A DNA stretch of 10,121 bases from Candidatus Aenigmatarchaeota archaeon (GCA_017609145.1 JAFCEM010000025.1:1-10121), one strand, 5' to 3'; shown: positions 1-6,778, numbered from the stretch's first letter. Program-made: numbers and translations. Notes: a model not told the origin generated them from the sequence alone.

Positions 1-536
1 TTCAAGGGCATTAAGTATATCATAGAAGCCCTGTCTGTAATTCTAAAACAATTTCCGGACGCTGAATTCTGGATAGTGGGCAAAGGTGATGAAGAAGATG
101 AATTAAGGAGTCTTGCAAAGGAATTGGGTGTGGAAAGGGCGGTGATATTTCACGGCGAGGCACCTTTTGAAAAAACTCCATTCTTCTACCAAAAAGCTGA
201 TATCTTTATACAACCTTCTTTGTGCTGTGAACTTCCAAATACATTACTTCAGGTCATGTCATCCAAAAAAGCAGTTGTGGTGACCACACCAGTTGGTTCT
301 GGTGGAATAGTAAAAAGCGAAAAAACAGCATTGGTAGTCAACCCCCGGAGTGGAAAAGCAATAGCAAGCGCAGTGATGAAACTTTTCAGAGACGATAACC
401 TTAAAAGATGTCTTGGTAAGAATGCCAGGGAATTAATAGAAAAAACTATGACATGAAAGCACACAAAAAAAGAATTATGGAAATCTACCATACTATTTTA
501 AGAGAGCATGCTAATCATACTATACCTATGGAGTGA
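1..536 (+). CDS. GT-B (GT4-like) glycosyltransferase, 5' partial, frameshifted near its 3' end
   Basis: Transfers a sugar from a nucleotide-sugar donor onto a growing glycan, probably at the cytoplasmic face. The frame is open at base 1, so the acceptor-binding N-terminal domain lies outside the window. What remains is a Glycos_transf_1-type nucleotide-binding domain: a KGIKYIIEAL opening, WIVGKGDEEDEL (the family's 'ivG.G' strand), VIFHGEAP, then ADIFIQPS and ELPNTLLQVMSSKKAVVVT, which matches the donor-binding E-x7-E region although the second acidic residue is replaced (LQVM instead of LEAM). The frame stops at 454-456 (ELIEKTMT). In the -1 frame from the A run at 440-445, a normal family tail continues (NYDMKAHKKRIMEIYHTIL and onward) to a TGA at 534-536. 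The restored end sits 5 bases before the next gene, as expected in an operon. Sugar specificity cannot be told. The family call is strong; whether the last ~30 residues are made is uncertain. Confidence 0.85.
530..533 (+). promoter_or_regulatory. Shine-Dalgarno GGAG for the downstream methyltransferase
   Basis: GGAG lies inside the last codons of the restored glycosyltransferase frame, 8 bases before the GTG at 542. It supports GTG 542 as the methyltransferase start and co-transcription with the glycosyltransferase. An in-frame ATG at 566 is the alternative start but has no comparable site. Confidence 0.5.
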
Positions 537-541
537 TTAAA

Positions 542-1121
542 GTGGACAAAACAACGCTGGAAAAAATGGCTCCAATAATAGAGCCACTAATCAAAGGAAA
601 ATCGGTTTTGGACTGCGGCGCAGTTGGTGTCTATGATGACCCGCACCATTTTATAAAAAAACCAGTGACTATTACGTGGGAGTTGACCTGATAAAAAAAC
701 CAGCATGCCCGAAATTGTTATAGGTAATGTTGAAGACATAGACCTTAAAAAGAAGTTTGATGTTGTACTGGCCTTTGGCTTGCTGGATTATCTCTCAAAT
801 CAGGGCAGGTTTCTCGAGAATGTTAAGAAGCACCTAAAAAAGGACGGCCTTTTTTTGGTTGAAAACGGGAACTGTGAGTCACTTCATCACAGGATAAGAG
901 GATTTGACCCGGATACGGAGAGGTGCTATGATGTTTCAACTGTTTTAAGACACAACAGATTCACGATAAGAAGGCTGCTTGAAAGACACGGATTTGAAAT
1001 AATAAAAATCTATAATTACTCAAACACCAGAAGCCTGCCAAGAAAGGTCTTATCCGTTATTATGAAACTAAGGCAGCACCTTAATGACTTCGTTTTCATT
1101 GTTTCAAAACAGAAAAACTAA
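542..1121 (+). pseudogene. Small class I SAM-dependent methyltransferase, interrupted by two -1 frame disruptions
   Basis: The restored protein has about 193 residues and would methylate a small molecule, probably a sugar or lipid-linked glycan given its neighbours. It reads in three frames. Segment 1 (GTG 542 to about 661) carries the SAM-binding motif I, VLDCGAVGVYDD, after GKS. Segment 2 (about 661-701) gives SDYYVGVDLIKK, the usual motif II strand ending in an acidic residue. Segment 3 (702-1121) gives EIVIGNVEDI, FDVVLAFGLLDYLSN (motif IV/V region) and LKKDGLFLVENGN. Both joins lie at the same 13-base string, ATAAAAAAACCAG (653-665 and 691-703), and each is repaired by one extra A or a -1 slip. 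Without a repair, segment 1 stops at 689-691 and segment 2 at 721-723. An ATG at 705 could start a 138-residue product, but that would lack the SAM-binding loop. Either a decayed gene, a sequence with missing As, or a gene decoded by slippage. Confidence 0.75.
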
Positions 1122-1136
1122 TCAAGTGCCATATCC

Positions 1137-1144
1137 TTTAATAT
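1137..1144 (+). promoter_or_regulatory. Archaeal TATA-like box for the asparagine synthetase-like gene
   Basis: TTTAATAT is centred about 25.5 bases before the ATG at 1166, the distance at which archaeal transcription would start at or next to the start codon. No Shine-Dalgarno sequence precedes that ATG (TTAATTATACTTATC), so a leaderless transcript is likely. It lies in the 44-base gap after the broken methyltransferase, which would let the amidotransferase be expressed independently of it. Confidence 0.55.
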
Positions 1145-1165
1145 CTATCGTTAATTATACTTATC

Positions 1166-2926
1166 ATGTGCGGCATAACAGGCATCTGTGGTTTTGAAGA
1201 CAGAGAACTTATCAAAAGAATGACAGATGTTCTTGAGCATAGGGGACCTGATAGCAGCGGCTTCTTTTTCGATAAAGATGTTGGCCTTGGCCATAGGAGG
1301 CTGAGTATAATAGATCTCTCCACAGGCAAACAACCAATCCATAACGAGGATGGTTCTGTTTGGATAGTGTTCAATGGTGAAATATACAATTACAGGGAAC
1401 TTCGAAAGGAACTGGAAAAGGAAGGCCATAGATTCCATACAAATAGCGATACAGAAGTCATTGTGCACCTCTATGAAAAACTTGGCAAGAGTTGTGTAGA
1501 GAGCCTAAGGGGCATGTTCGCATTTGCAATTTGGGACTCCAACAAGAAGATGCTTCTTCTGGCCAGAGACCACGCAGGTATTAAGCCACTTTACTATCGC
1601 TTATATGGTGATTCGATAGTTTTTGCCTCAGAAATAAAATCAATACTTAAGAGCCCTGAAACCAGAAAAGAAACAGAGGCATCATCAATCGATGATTATC
1701 TTACATACGGGTTCGTGACAGGAGACAATACCTTATTTTCAGGTATAAAGAGGCTGCTTCCAGGCCATATACTAATTTTTGAAAAAGGAAGCATTGAGAT
1801 TGAAAAATACTGGTCTTTGGAAATGAAACCAAGGCGTTCCTGTGAGGAAGAAAATAAAAAAACCTTCATGGAAATCTTTGAAGATTCAGTCAGACACAGA
1901 CTAATAAGCGATGTGCCGCTGGGCGCATTTCTTTCAGGTGGTTTGGATTCAAGTTCAATCGTGGCAATCATGAGCAAACTGAGTGATTCACCAGTAAAAA
2001 CCTTCAGTATAGGATTCGGCGAAACAGATGACGAAACCGGTTTTGCCAGAATAGTATCCGAAAAATTTGGAACAGAACATCACGAAAAGATAGTGGATTA
2101 CTCTCATATCATAAAACTTTTGCCAAGACTCGTATGGCATCTTGATGACCTGATTTCGGATGCTGCATGTCTGCCCACATTCGTTGTTTCCGAATTCGCA
2201 AGAAAACACGTGAAGGTGGTGCTTACGGGTGAGGGATCTGATGAGATATTCGCAGGGTATCCAAGATACAGGTATTTCAGAGGATACTATAATCTTCTTC
2301 CATCCGGATTAAGGCTTAAGGCGTACATGTACCAAAAAACACTATTTAGGGAAAAAGAAAAGGCCCAACTGTGCCCCATTCTGAGTACAAAAAAAATCAC
2401 CGATGTGATGAAATCACAGTGGCCACAAATTGACCTTAATGGTGTGATGCTTTATGAGATAAACAATGCCCTGCCTCATGAACTATTAATGAAAATAGAT
2501 AAGATGACTATGGCAAATTCACTTGAAGCCAGGGTTCCGTTTCTGGACATATGTATTATGGAATTTTCATCCACACTCCCGATGAACTCAAAGATGAACA
2601 GGTTCAATGGAAAATACATATTAAAAAAATCAATGAAAGGCATACTGCCTGATTCTATAATAAACAGGAAAAAGCACGGTTTCACCACCCCATTGACATT
2701 ATGGTTTGGCAATGAACTCAAGGAATACGCGGAGCAGATTATAACGGACAATGAATTTCAAAACAATCTGGGATTCAATAATGCTTATATGAAGAAAATA
2801 ATGCCAATCGGAGGCAGATTCAAAAGACCGGGGGATAGTTACAGGGTATGGAGGTTGCTTATGCTCAATATGTGGCACAAAATTTTTATCACAAACGAAC
2901 TAAAAAAATCGAGCAGCCTATCCTGA
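1166..2926 (+). CDS. asnB: Asparagine synthase (glutamine-hydrolysing)-like amidotransferase
   Basis: Full-length 586-residue class B synthetase. It hydrolyses glutamine and channels ammonia to an ATP-activated (adenylylated) carboxylate; the classical substrate is aspartate. The N-terminal Ntn-type glutaminase domain (about 1-200) begins MCGI with the catalytic Cys2 exposed after Met removal, followed by HRGPDSSG (25-32), RRLSIIDLS, FNGEIYNY (69-76) and RDHAGIKPLYY. The synthetase domain has the PP-loop SGGLDSSS (257-264) and LTGEGSDEIFAGY (353-365), with a later DKMTMANSLEARVPFLD segment. All expected motifs are intact, so the gene should be active. Homologues inside glycan clusters often amidate uronic acids (WbpS-type in Pseudomonas O-antigen) rather than make asparagine, and a UDP-sugar dehydrogenase in this window could supply such a uronate. 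Its 3' end overlaps the convergent methyltransferase by 9 bases. Confidence 0.93.
   Translation: MCGITGICGFEDRELIKRMTDVLEHRGPDSSGFFFDKDVGLGHRRLSIIDLSTGKQPIHNEDGSVWIVFNGEIYNYRELRKELEKEGHRFHTNSDTEVIVHLYEKLGKSCVESLRGMFAFAIWDSNKKMLLLARDHAGIKPLYYRLYGDSIVFASEIKSILKSPETRKETEASSIDDYLTYGFVTGDNTLFSGIKRLLPGHILIFEKGSIEIEKYWSLEMKPRRSCEEENKKTFMEIFEDSVRHRLISDVPLGAFLSGGLDSSSIVAIMSKLSDSPVKTFSIGFGETDDETGFARIVSEKFGTEHHEKIVDYSHIIKLLPRLVWHLDDLISDAACLPTFVVSEFARKHVKVVLTGEGSDEIFAGYPRYRYFRGYYNLLPSGLRLKAYMYQKTLFREKEKAQLCPILSTKKITDVMKSQWPQIDLNGVMLYEINNALPHELLMKIDKMTMANSLEARVPFLDICIMEFSSTLPMNSKMNRFNGKYILKKSMKGILPDSIINRKKHGFTTPLTLWFGNELKEYAEQIITDNEFQNNLGFNNAYMKKIMPIGGRFKRPGDSYRVWRLLMLNMWHKIFITNELKKSSSLS
2902..2908 (-). 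terminator. Oligo-T terminator candidate for the minus-strand methyltransferase
   Basis: Seven A on the plus strand give T7 on the minus strand, about 10 bases past the minus-strand stop. Archaeal RNA polymerase terminates at runs of T in the non-template strand. The run lies inside the last codons of the asparagine synthetase-like gene, where it encodes Lys-Lys. Confidence 0.4.
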
Positions 2927-3724
2927 TTTTTTGAAAAGGAACCAGTTATTTTCCAGCCCGGATGCCCTTTTGATATTAATCACCTTGAAATCAGGAAATT
3001 CCTTTCTCATGAAGCCCAACACTTCATCAACAGTAGAAGGTTCATATGGATACCCACCAAGCCAATCAATGGCATCCGTTTTCCAGTTGGCCCCTCTCTT
3101 TTTCTTGTAGTCCCTTATGGTAGAAAACGGGTTTTTTAGCCGTACTATGTTTGGCATGAAATAATATACGACAATGTAGGATATTTCAAGCAGATATTTA
3201 CCGAACCCCGGCGACATATTATAGAGCCTTTTAATCGATGTCCATGTTTTTGAGCCCCTTATACCACCCGTTTTATTATAGAGTGCTATGTAATAGAAAC
3301 CACCATCATTAACAAGCCTGGCGGATTTTCTCATTGCTTCCCAAAGATTTCCCGTATGATGAAGAACACCCCAGGAATAGACTACATCAAATTTCCCCAG
3401 ACGGGAAACAAAATTCTCATCCAGAATAGAGCCTTCGCATATTTTCCAGTTGTCTGGGTTTTTAACCTTGCTCTGTAAAAACCTACAGCAATCCAGTGAA
3501 AAGGGATCCAGGTCAAAACTAAACACGTTTTTTGCATTCAGTTTCAGGGCAGCACAGGAGAATAATCCACTTCCGCAGCCAATATCCAGAAAACTCATAT
3601 CATTGAGGTCTTCTCTTCCCATGAATTTTTTGATGGAAATCTTTGCCTCCTCCAATCTTCTTTCGTTCACATACTTCAAAAATCTTTTCCAGTTTTTTCC
3701 GAAAGAAAACGAAACAGACTTCAT
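2918..3724 (-). CDS. Class I SAM-dependent methyltransferase
   Basis: Intact methyltransferase of 268-270 residues, predicted to move a methyl group from SAM to a small molecule. From the upstream Met (3730): FLDIGCGSG (47-55, motif I), VFSFDLDPFS with the acidic motif II Asp near 73-75, CEGSILD, FDVVYSWGVLHHTGNLWEA (about 114-132) and a GGFYYIALYNK strand. This resembles the broad UbiE/Methyltransf_11-like group; the C-terminal ~110 residues are not a domain I recognise. Two starts are possible. ATG 3730 overlaps the radical SAM stop as ATGA, but GGAG (3734-3731) touches it directly. ATG 3724 has the same GGAG at a 6-base spacing, so 3724 is preferred. It is probably translationally coupled to the radical SAM gene and acts in the same pathway. 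The substrate is unknown. Confidence 0.9.
   Translation of the reverse strand: MKSVSFSFGKNWKRFLKYVNERRLEEAKISIKKFMGREDLNDMSFLDIGCGSGLFSCAALKLNAKNVFSFDLDPFSLDCCRFLQSKVKNPDNWKICEGSILDENFVSRLGKFDVVYSWGVLHHTGNLWEAMRKSARLVNDGGFYYIALYNKTGGIRGSKTWTSIKRLYNMSPGFGKYLLEISYIVVYYFMPNIVRLKNPFSTIRDYKKKRGANWKTDAIDWLGGYPYEPSTVDEVLGFMRKEFPDFKVINIKRASGLENNWFLFKKSG
2927..2932 (+). terminator. Oligo-T terminator candidate after the asparagine synthetase-like gene
   Basis: T6 follows directly on the TGA stop at 2924-2926. It lies within the 3' coding end of the convergent methyltransferase. No hairpin was seen, which is normal for archaeal oligo-T terminators. Confidence 0.4.
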
Positions 3725-3726
3725 AC

Positions 3727-5190
3727 TCATCTCCTTAACAACCCAAGTAAAATCTTGTTTTGACGTATAATCTTTTGAAAGGAATGAAAAAAATAAATAT
3801 CTATTGGAAAAGACATAATGAAAAATCTAATTCTGAGATAGGCAAAAAATTTGAAAGGCCACATTATTGGGGTATTTCTCCACTTGCCTGCAAGGGCACC
3901 TGTATAATTTGAAACGCATTTTTGCAGGTTTCTGAGAGCATTAATATCCTTCTTCTTTGCCCAGTCAAGCCACGTTATCTTGAATTTTGCCTCAGCTATG
4001 TCATAGTCTGCCCAGCGTTCCGGGTTATTTGGGAGTTCAAAACCAAGGCTTAGCGCTTCCTTATAAAGGCTACTTCCCGGATAAGGAAGATACATACCCA
4101 GGTTAAAATCTATGTTTGGATGAATTCTGTAAAGTCTTGTCACAAGCCTGAGAGTATCCTTTATCTGTTTTTTGGTCTCTTTGGGAAACCCCACAATGGC
4201 CGCAGCCTTTATCCTTATCTGTGGATATTTTGACAGAATTCTGATTTTTTCTATGGTGTCTTTAACCTTAAATCCCTTTCCTATCTTCTTCAGCATCTTG
4301 TCATTCCCTGATTCTATACCAATGAACAGCTGCTGGCATTTTAGCTCGGCCAGTTTTCTTGCAAAATCTTCATCTATTGAATCAATTCTTATATCTGCCC
4401 AGAACGGCAAATTGACTCTTCTCAATATCTCAAGCGCACGCTTCTTGTCGACAAAAAAGTTATCATCATAATACATGACAGCATTGATTTTGTGTTCTTT
4501 TTTGAGCCTATTCAGTTCTTTCACAACATATTCAACAGAGTGGGCTCTCCAGCGGTTATAATTAAACTCCCGGTTGTAGCAGAAGCCACAGTTGAATGGA
4601 CACCCACGCGACGTCACAAACACGATTCCCCTTTTGGCACTGAACTGGGGCTTTATGTAATCCTCAATATCAATGGCTGACCAGTCAAGTTTGTAATCAT
4701 CCAGATTTTTTATAAGCTCGGGTCTTTCATTTATATGCATCTTTCCGTTTTCCTTATATCCCACGCCACCTATGTCTCTTATCGAATTCTTTCCCTTCGT
4801 GAGATGTTCTGCAAGTTGCACAACGGTTTCTTCCCCCTCTCCAACTATGATATAATCAACAAAATCATATTCCAATGTTTCTTTTGGGCAGAGTGACGAA
4901 TGCACACCCCCCCACAAGATCGGTATGTCTGATAATTCTTTTATTTTCTTGGACATGTTGGCTGATGTCTTCACTGCAACTCCAGTTATCACAGAAAACC
5001 CAACAAGAAATGGCTTGGAATCCACAATTTCCTTGACAGTCTGTTCTATATCTGATTCGGATATGTGGAATACTTTCACAGAATATCCTGCCTTTTTAAG
5101 GGCATCACTCAGGTACAGTAGACCGAGTGGCAGAACCCTCTCTTCAACACCCCGAAAGGTGCCTGCAATATTCACGAGGCAGATATCCAT
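3727..5190 (-). CDS. B12-binding-domain radical SAM protein
   Basis: A 487-residue protein (494 if started at ATG 5211) of the BchE-like class: an N-terminal cobalamin-binding-type Rossmann domain followed by a radical SAM core. Positions are counted from ATG 5211. The N domain has LPLGLLYLSDALKKAGY (27-43), WGGVHSSLCP (100-109) and VGEGEETVVQL (123-133), typical of the family; no DxHxxG cobalamin-ligand motif is visible. The core has TSRGCPFNCGFCYN (200-213), the CxxxCxxC of the [4Fe-4S] cluster (C204, C208, C211), then YYDDNFF, FIGIESG, GFPKET and YLPYPGS. Family members perform radical methylations, ring contractions or cyclisations on lipids, pigments and antibiotics; the substrate here is unknown. 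The C-terminal ~60 residues are hydrophobic and basic (KFFAYLRIRFFIMSFPIDIY), suggesting membrane contact. Start 5190 is preferred because the TATA-like box at 5212-5220 touches ATG 5211 but lies 26 bases from ATG 5190. It leads the operon with the methyltransferase. Confidence 0.92.
   Translation of the reverse strand: MDICLVNIAGTFRGVEERVLPLGLLYLSDALKKAGYSVKVFHISESDIEQTVKEIVDSKPFLVGFSVITGVAVKTSANMSKKIKELSDIPILWGGVHSSLCPKETLEYDFVDYIIVGEGEETVVQLAEHLTKGKNSIRDIGGVGYKENGKMHINERPELIKNLDDYKLDWSAIDIEDYIKPQFSAKRGIVFVTSRGCPFNCGFCYNREFNYNRWRAHSVEYVVKELNRLKKEHKINAVMYYDDNFFVDKKRALEILRRVNLPFWADIRIDSIDEDFARKLAELKCQQLFIGIESGNDKMLKKIGKGFKVKDTIEKIRILSKYPQIRIKAAAIVGFPKETKKQIKDTLRLVTRLYRIHPNIDFNLGMYLPYPGSSLYKEALSLGFELPNNPERWADYDIAEAKFKITWLDWAKKKDINALRNLQKCVSNYTGALAGKWRNTPIMWPFKFFAYLRIRFFIMSFPIDIYFFHSFQKIIRQNKILLGLLRR
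3731..3734 (-). promoter_or_regulatory. Shine-Dalgarno GGAG deciding the methyltransferase start
   Basis: On the minus strand the sequence reads GGAG-ATGAGT-ATG. The 6-base spacing fits the ATG at 3724-3722. The ATG at 3730 directly abuts GGAG, which is too close for a normal ribosome-binding site. It lies in the last codons of the radical SAM gene. Confidence 0.55.
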
Positions 5191-5211
5191 TTGAATCTTT
5201 TTCTTTGTCAT

Positions 5212-5220
5212 TTTTAAATA
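5212..5220 (-). promoter_or_regulatory. TATA-like box for the radical SAM operon
   Basis: On the minus strand this reads TATTTAAAA, centred 26 bases before the ATG at 5190 but only about 5 bases before the upstream in-frame ATG at 5211. If it is the promoter, the transcript begins about at codon MDICLVN and the MTKKKIQ extension is not translated. Confidence 0.5.
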
Positions 5221-5233
5221 AGAATATCATCAT

Positions 5234-5251
5234 CAGATAAGAACAGATAAG
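5234..5251. repeat. Tandem 8-bp repeat CAGATAAG, 10-bp period
   Basis: CAGATAAG occurs at 5234-5241 and 5244-5251, separated by AA. A 10-base period places both copies on nearly the same face of the helix, as for paired regulator contacts. It lies in the divergent promoter region on the radical SAM side. Chance is possible in such A/T-rich DNA. Confidence 0.4.
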
Positions 5252-5263
5252 CCCAAAATGGAA

Positions 5264-5282
5264 TAATCAATTTAAATGATTA
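5264..5282. promoter_or_regulatory. Inverted repeat TAATCA-N7-TGATTA, candidate operator
   Basis: Perfect 6-base arms (5264-5269 and 5277-5282) flank ATTTAAA, itself TATA-like. It sits near the middle of the 126-base region between two divergent transcription units, so one bound regulator could affect both. The spacing fits a dimeric helix-turn-helix site. Only this sequence supports it. Confidence 0.4.
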
Positions 5283-5308
5283 ATGGACAAGAATCTATTG
5301 CAACCAAC

Positions 5309-5316
5309 AAATAAAA
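5309..5316 (+). promoter_or_regulatory. TATA-like box for the phosphohydrolase gene
   Basis: AAATAAAA is centred about 25.5 bases before the ATG at 5338, consistent with a leaderless transcript. It would favour 5338 over the next in-frame ATG at 5347. The sequence is a weak match to the archaeal TTTATATA-type consensus. Confidence 0.4.
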
Positions 5317-5337
5317 ATCAACATCTTTAATAATCAG

Positions 5338-6747
5338 ATGGTTCAAATGAATAAAGTTATAGTCATTGGTATTGATGGTTCAAGTTTTGACTTCATAGAG
5401 TCCTGGCTAAAGGAGGGGCTCCTTCCGAACCTGAGCAAGGCATACAATGATGGTAGCCGTGCGACCTTGATGTCCATATTCCCTACATATTCATCTGTTG
5501 CGTGGGCCTCTTTTTCTACGGGAATGCAGGCCGGCAAACACGGGATATTTGGTTTTGACATCAAGCGCCCGAATCAGTATTATAATAAAAACCTCATAAG
5601 CTCTGACGAATTAAAGGCCGAACCGATATGGAACATTCTTGAAAGACATGGAAAAAGAAGCATAGTGGTTAATATGATACCGACATATCCACCAAAAAAG
5701 ATTAGTGGTGCCATGATATGTGGGATGATGTCGCCAAACAACAGCACATTCACGTACCCACCGGAACTTACTGATTTCGTTAAGGGTATGGGTTACAAGA
5801 TACATAATGAGGAAACCAACCCGATCCTGGAAGACCTTATACTGACTACACAAAAACGGGCTATGGCAGTAAGGTATCTGATGCAAACCACAGAATGGGA
5901 TTTCATTGCAGTACTATTCAATGCCGTAGAAGTTGCGCATCATAATTTTTTCAATAGCCAGGAAAAACTGCTTAAGATATATAAGGCTCTTGATGATGAA
6001 ATAGGAAAGATACTCAACGCAGCAGGAAAGGATGTCAACGTAATTTATATGTCAGACCACGGACATGAATTGTGTGAAGGGCTGTTCCACCCGAATAATT
6101 TCTTAATGAAACATGGCCTGCTTTTCCTTAAAGATGGCGGCGCTATGAAAATGATTAGCAGAGAAAGGCTTGTGCACTTTTCAGAAAAACTAGGTATAAA
6201 GAAGACCCTCAAGAAAGTGATTCCGGTGAAGCTCGAAAAGCAGTTCGGATATTCCAAAACGCCAAGCCTCTATCATGTTGACTGGAAAAAAACAAAAGCC
6301 TATTATACAACACACGGAAAAATATACATCAATCTAAAAGGAAGGGAACCCGAAGGTATAGTAGAGCCAAAGGACTATGACAATGTTGTCGATTACATAA
6401 TAACGGAACTTAAAAAGCTGGACTTCGTTACCCACGCGTTCAAGCGGGATGATATATTCCATGGGAACCAACTGGACGATGCTCCTGATATAGTTGTGAT
6501 GACAAAAAAATATAACTTCGGTGACTGGAATATGAATATATACCCAGAGTTCACTGATATGGACCCTCCTCTGGTAGGAAAGCATGCAGTAAATGGCATA
6601 TTCATGGCATATGGGCCCGATATTAAAAACATGGATATTGGGGAAAAATCAATACTTGATGTGAGTCCAACGATACTGGAACTAATGGGATTCCCCGTAC
6701 CGGAAGACATGGATGGAAAGCCAATTCATGAAATAATAAATAAGTAA
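5338..6747 (+). CDS. Alkaline-phosphatase-superfamily phosphohydrolase / type I phosphodiesterase-like protein
   Basis: A 469-residue two-metal hydrolase related to type I phosphodiesterase/nucleotide pyrophosphatases (COG3379-like, predicted AP superfamily). Metal-site landmarks are in order: VIVIGIDGSSFD (D13), FPTYSSVAWASFSTGMQAGKHGIFGF (about 48-73), in which S52 aligns by eye with the NPP nucleophile Thr, EVAHHNF (198-204) for the region of the NPP Asp/His ligands, YMSDHGHE (D240, H241) and GKHAVNGIF (H416). The end (DVSPTILELMGFPVPEDMDGKPI) is typical of the superfamily. There is no C/S-x-P-x-R sulfatase signature and no clear signal peptide or membrane segment, so it probably acts in the cytoplasm on a nucleotide, nucleotide-sugar or phosphodiester intermediate. 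The CysD-like gene follows on the same strand, although that gene also has its own promoter-like box. The family is clear, the substrate is not. Confidence 0.88.
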   Translation: MVQMNKVIVIGIDGSSFDFIESWLKEGLLPNLSKAYNDGSRATLMSIFPTYSSVAWASFSTGMQAGKHGIFGFDIKRPNQYYNKNLISSDELKAEPIWNILERHGKRSIVVNMIPTYPPKKISGAMICGMMSPNNSTFTYPPELTDFVKGMGYKIHNEETNPILEDLILTTQKRAMAVRYLMQTTEWDFIAVLFNAVEVAHHNFFNSQEKLLKIYKALDDEIGKILNAAGKDVNVIYMSDHGHELCEGLFHPNNFLMKHGLLFLKDGGAMKMISRERLVHFSEKLGIKKTLKKVIPVKLEKQFGYSKTPSLYHVDWKKTKAYYTTHGKIYINLKGREPEGIVEPKDYDNVVDYIITELKKLDFVTHAFKRDDIFHGNQLDDAPDIVVMTKKYNFGDWNMNIYPEFTDMDPPLVGKHAVNGIFMAYGPDIKNMDIGEKSILDVSPTILELMGFPVPEDMDGKPIHEIINK

Positions 6748-6755
6748 TTAATAAA
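6748..6755 (+). promoter_or_regulatory. TATA-like box for the CysD-like gene
   Basis: TTAATAAA just after the phosphohydrolase stop is centred about 27.5 bases before the ATG at 6779 but only about 18.5 before the in-frame GTG at 6770. This supports ATG 6779 as the start, with a nearly leaderless transcript. No Shine-Dalgarno sequence is seen. Confidence 0.45.
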
Positions 6756-6778
6756 ACTAAAACCTATATGTGATAGAC

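Noticed and set aside
640..710. A_AAA_AAA motif as a sign of an insertion sequence with a frameshifted transposase
   Set aside because: The restored protein is a methyltransferase, and no transposase motifs, terminal inverted repeats or target duplications were seen.
705..1121. A stand-alone 138-residue gene starting at ATG 705
   Set aside because: It lacks the SAM-binding loop, has no Shine-Dalgarno sequence, and its missing N-terminal part is encoded immediately upstream in two other frames. It is better read as the third segment of one broken methyltransferase.
1138..2751. Minus-strand open frames opposite the asparagine synthetase-like gene
   Set aside because: They have Ser/Ile/Phe-rich low-information translations typical of antisense frames, with no promoter or ribosome-binding site, while the plus strand encodes all AsnB motifs.
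4172..4680. Plus-strand open frames opposite the radical SAM gene
   Set aside because: They are antisense to a well-conserved coding sequence and show no recognisable domain or start signal.
5338..6747. Sulfatase assignment for the AP-superfamily protein
   Set aside because: There is no C/S-x-P-x-R formylglycine signature. The nucleophile region and SDHG/KHAVNG segments fit the phosphodiesterase-like branch instead.
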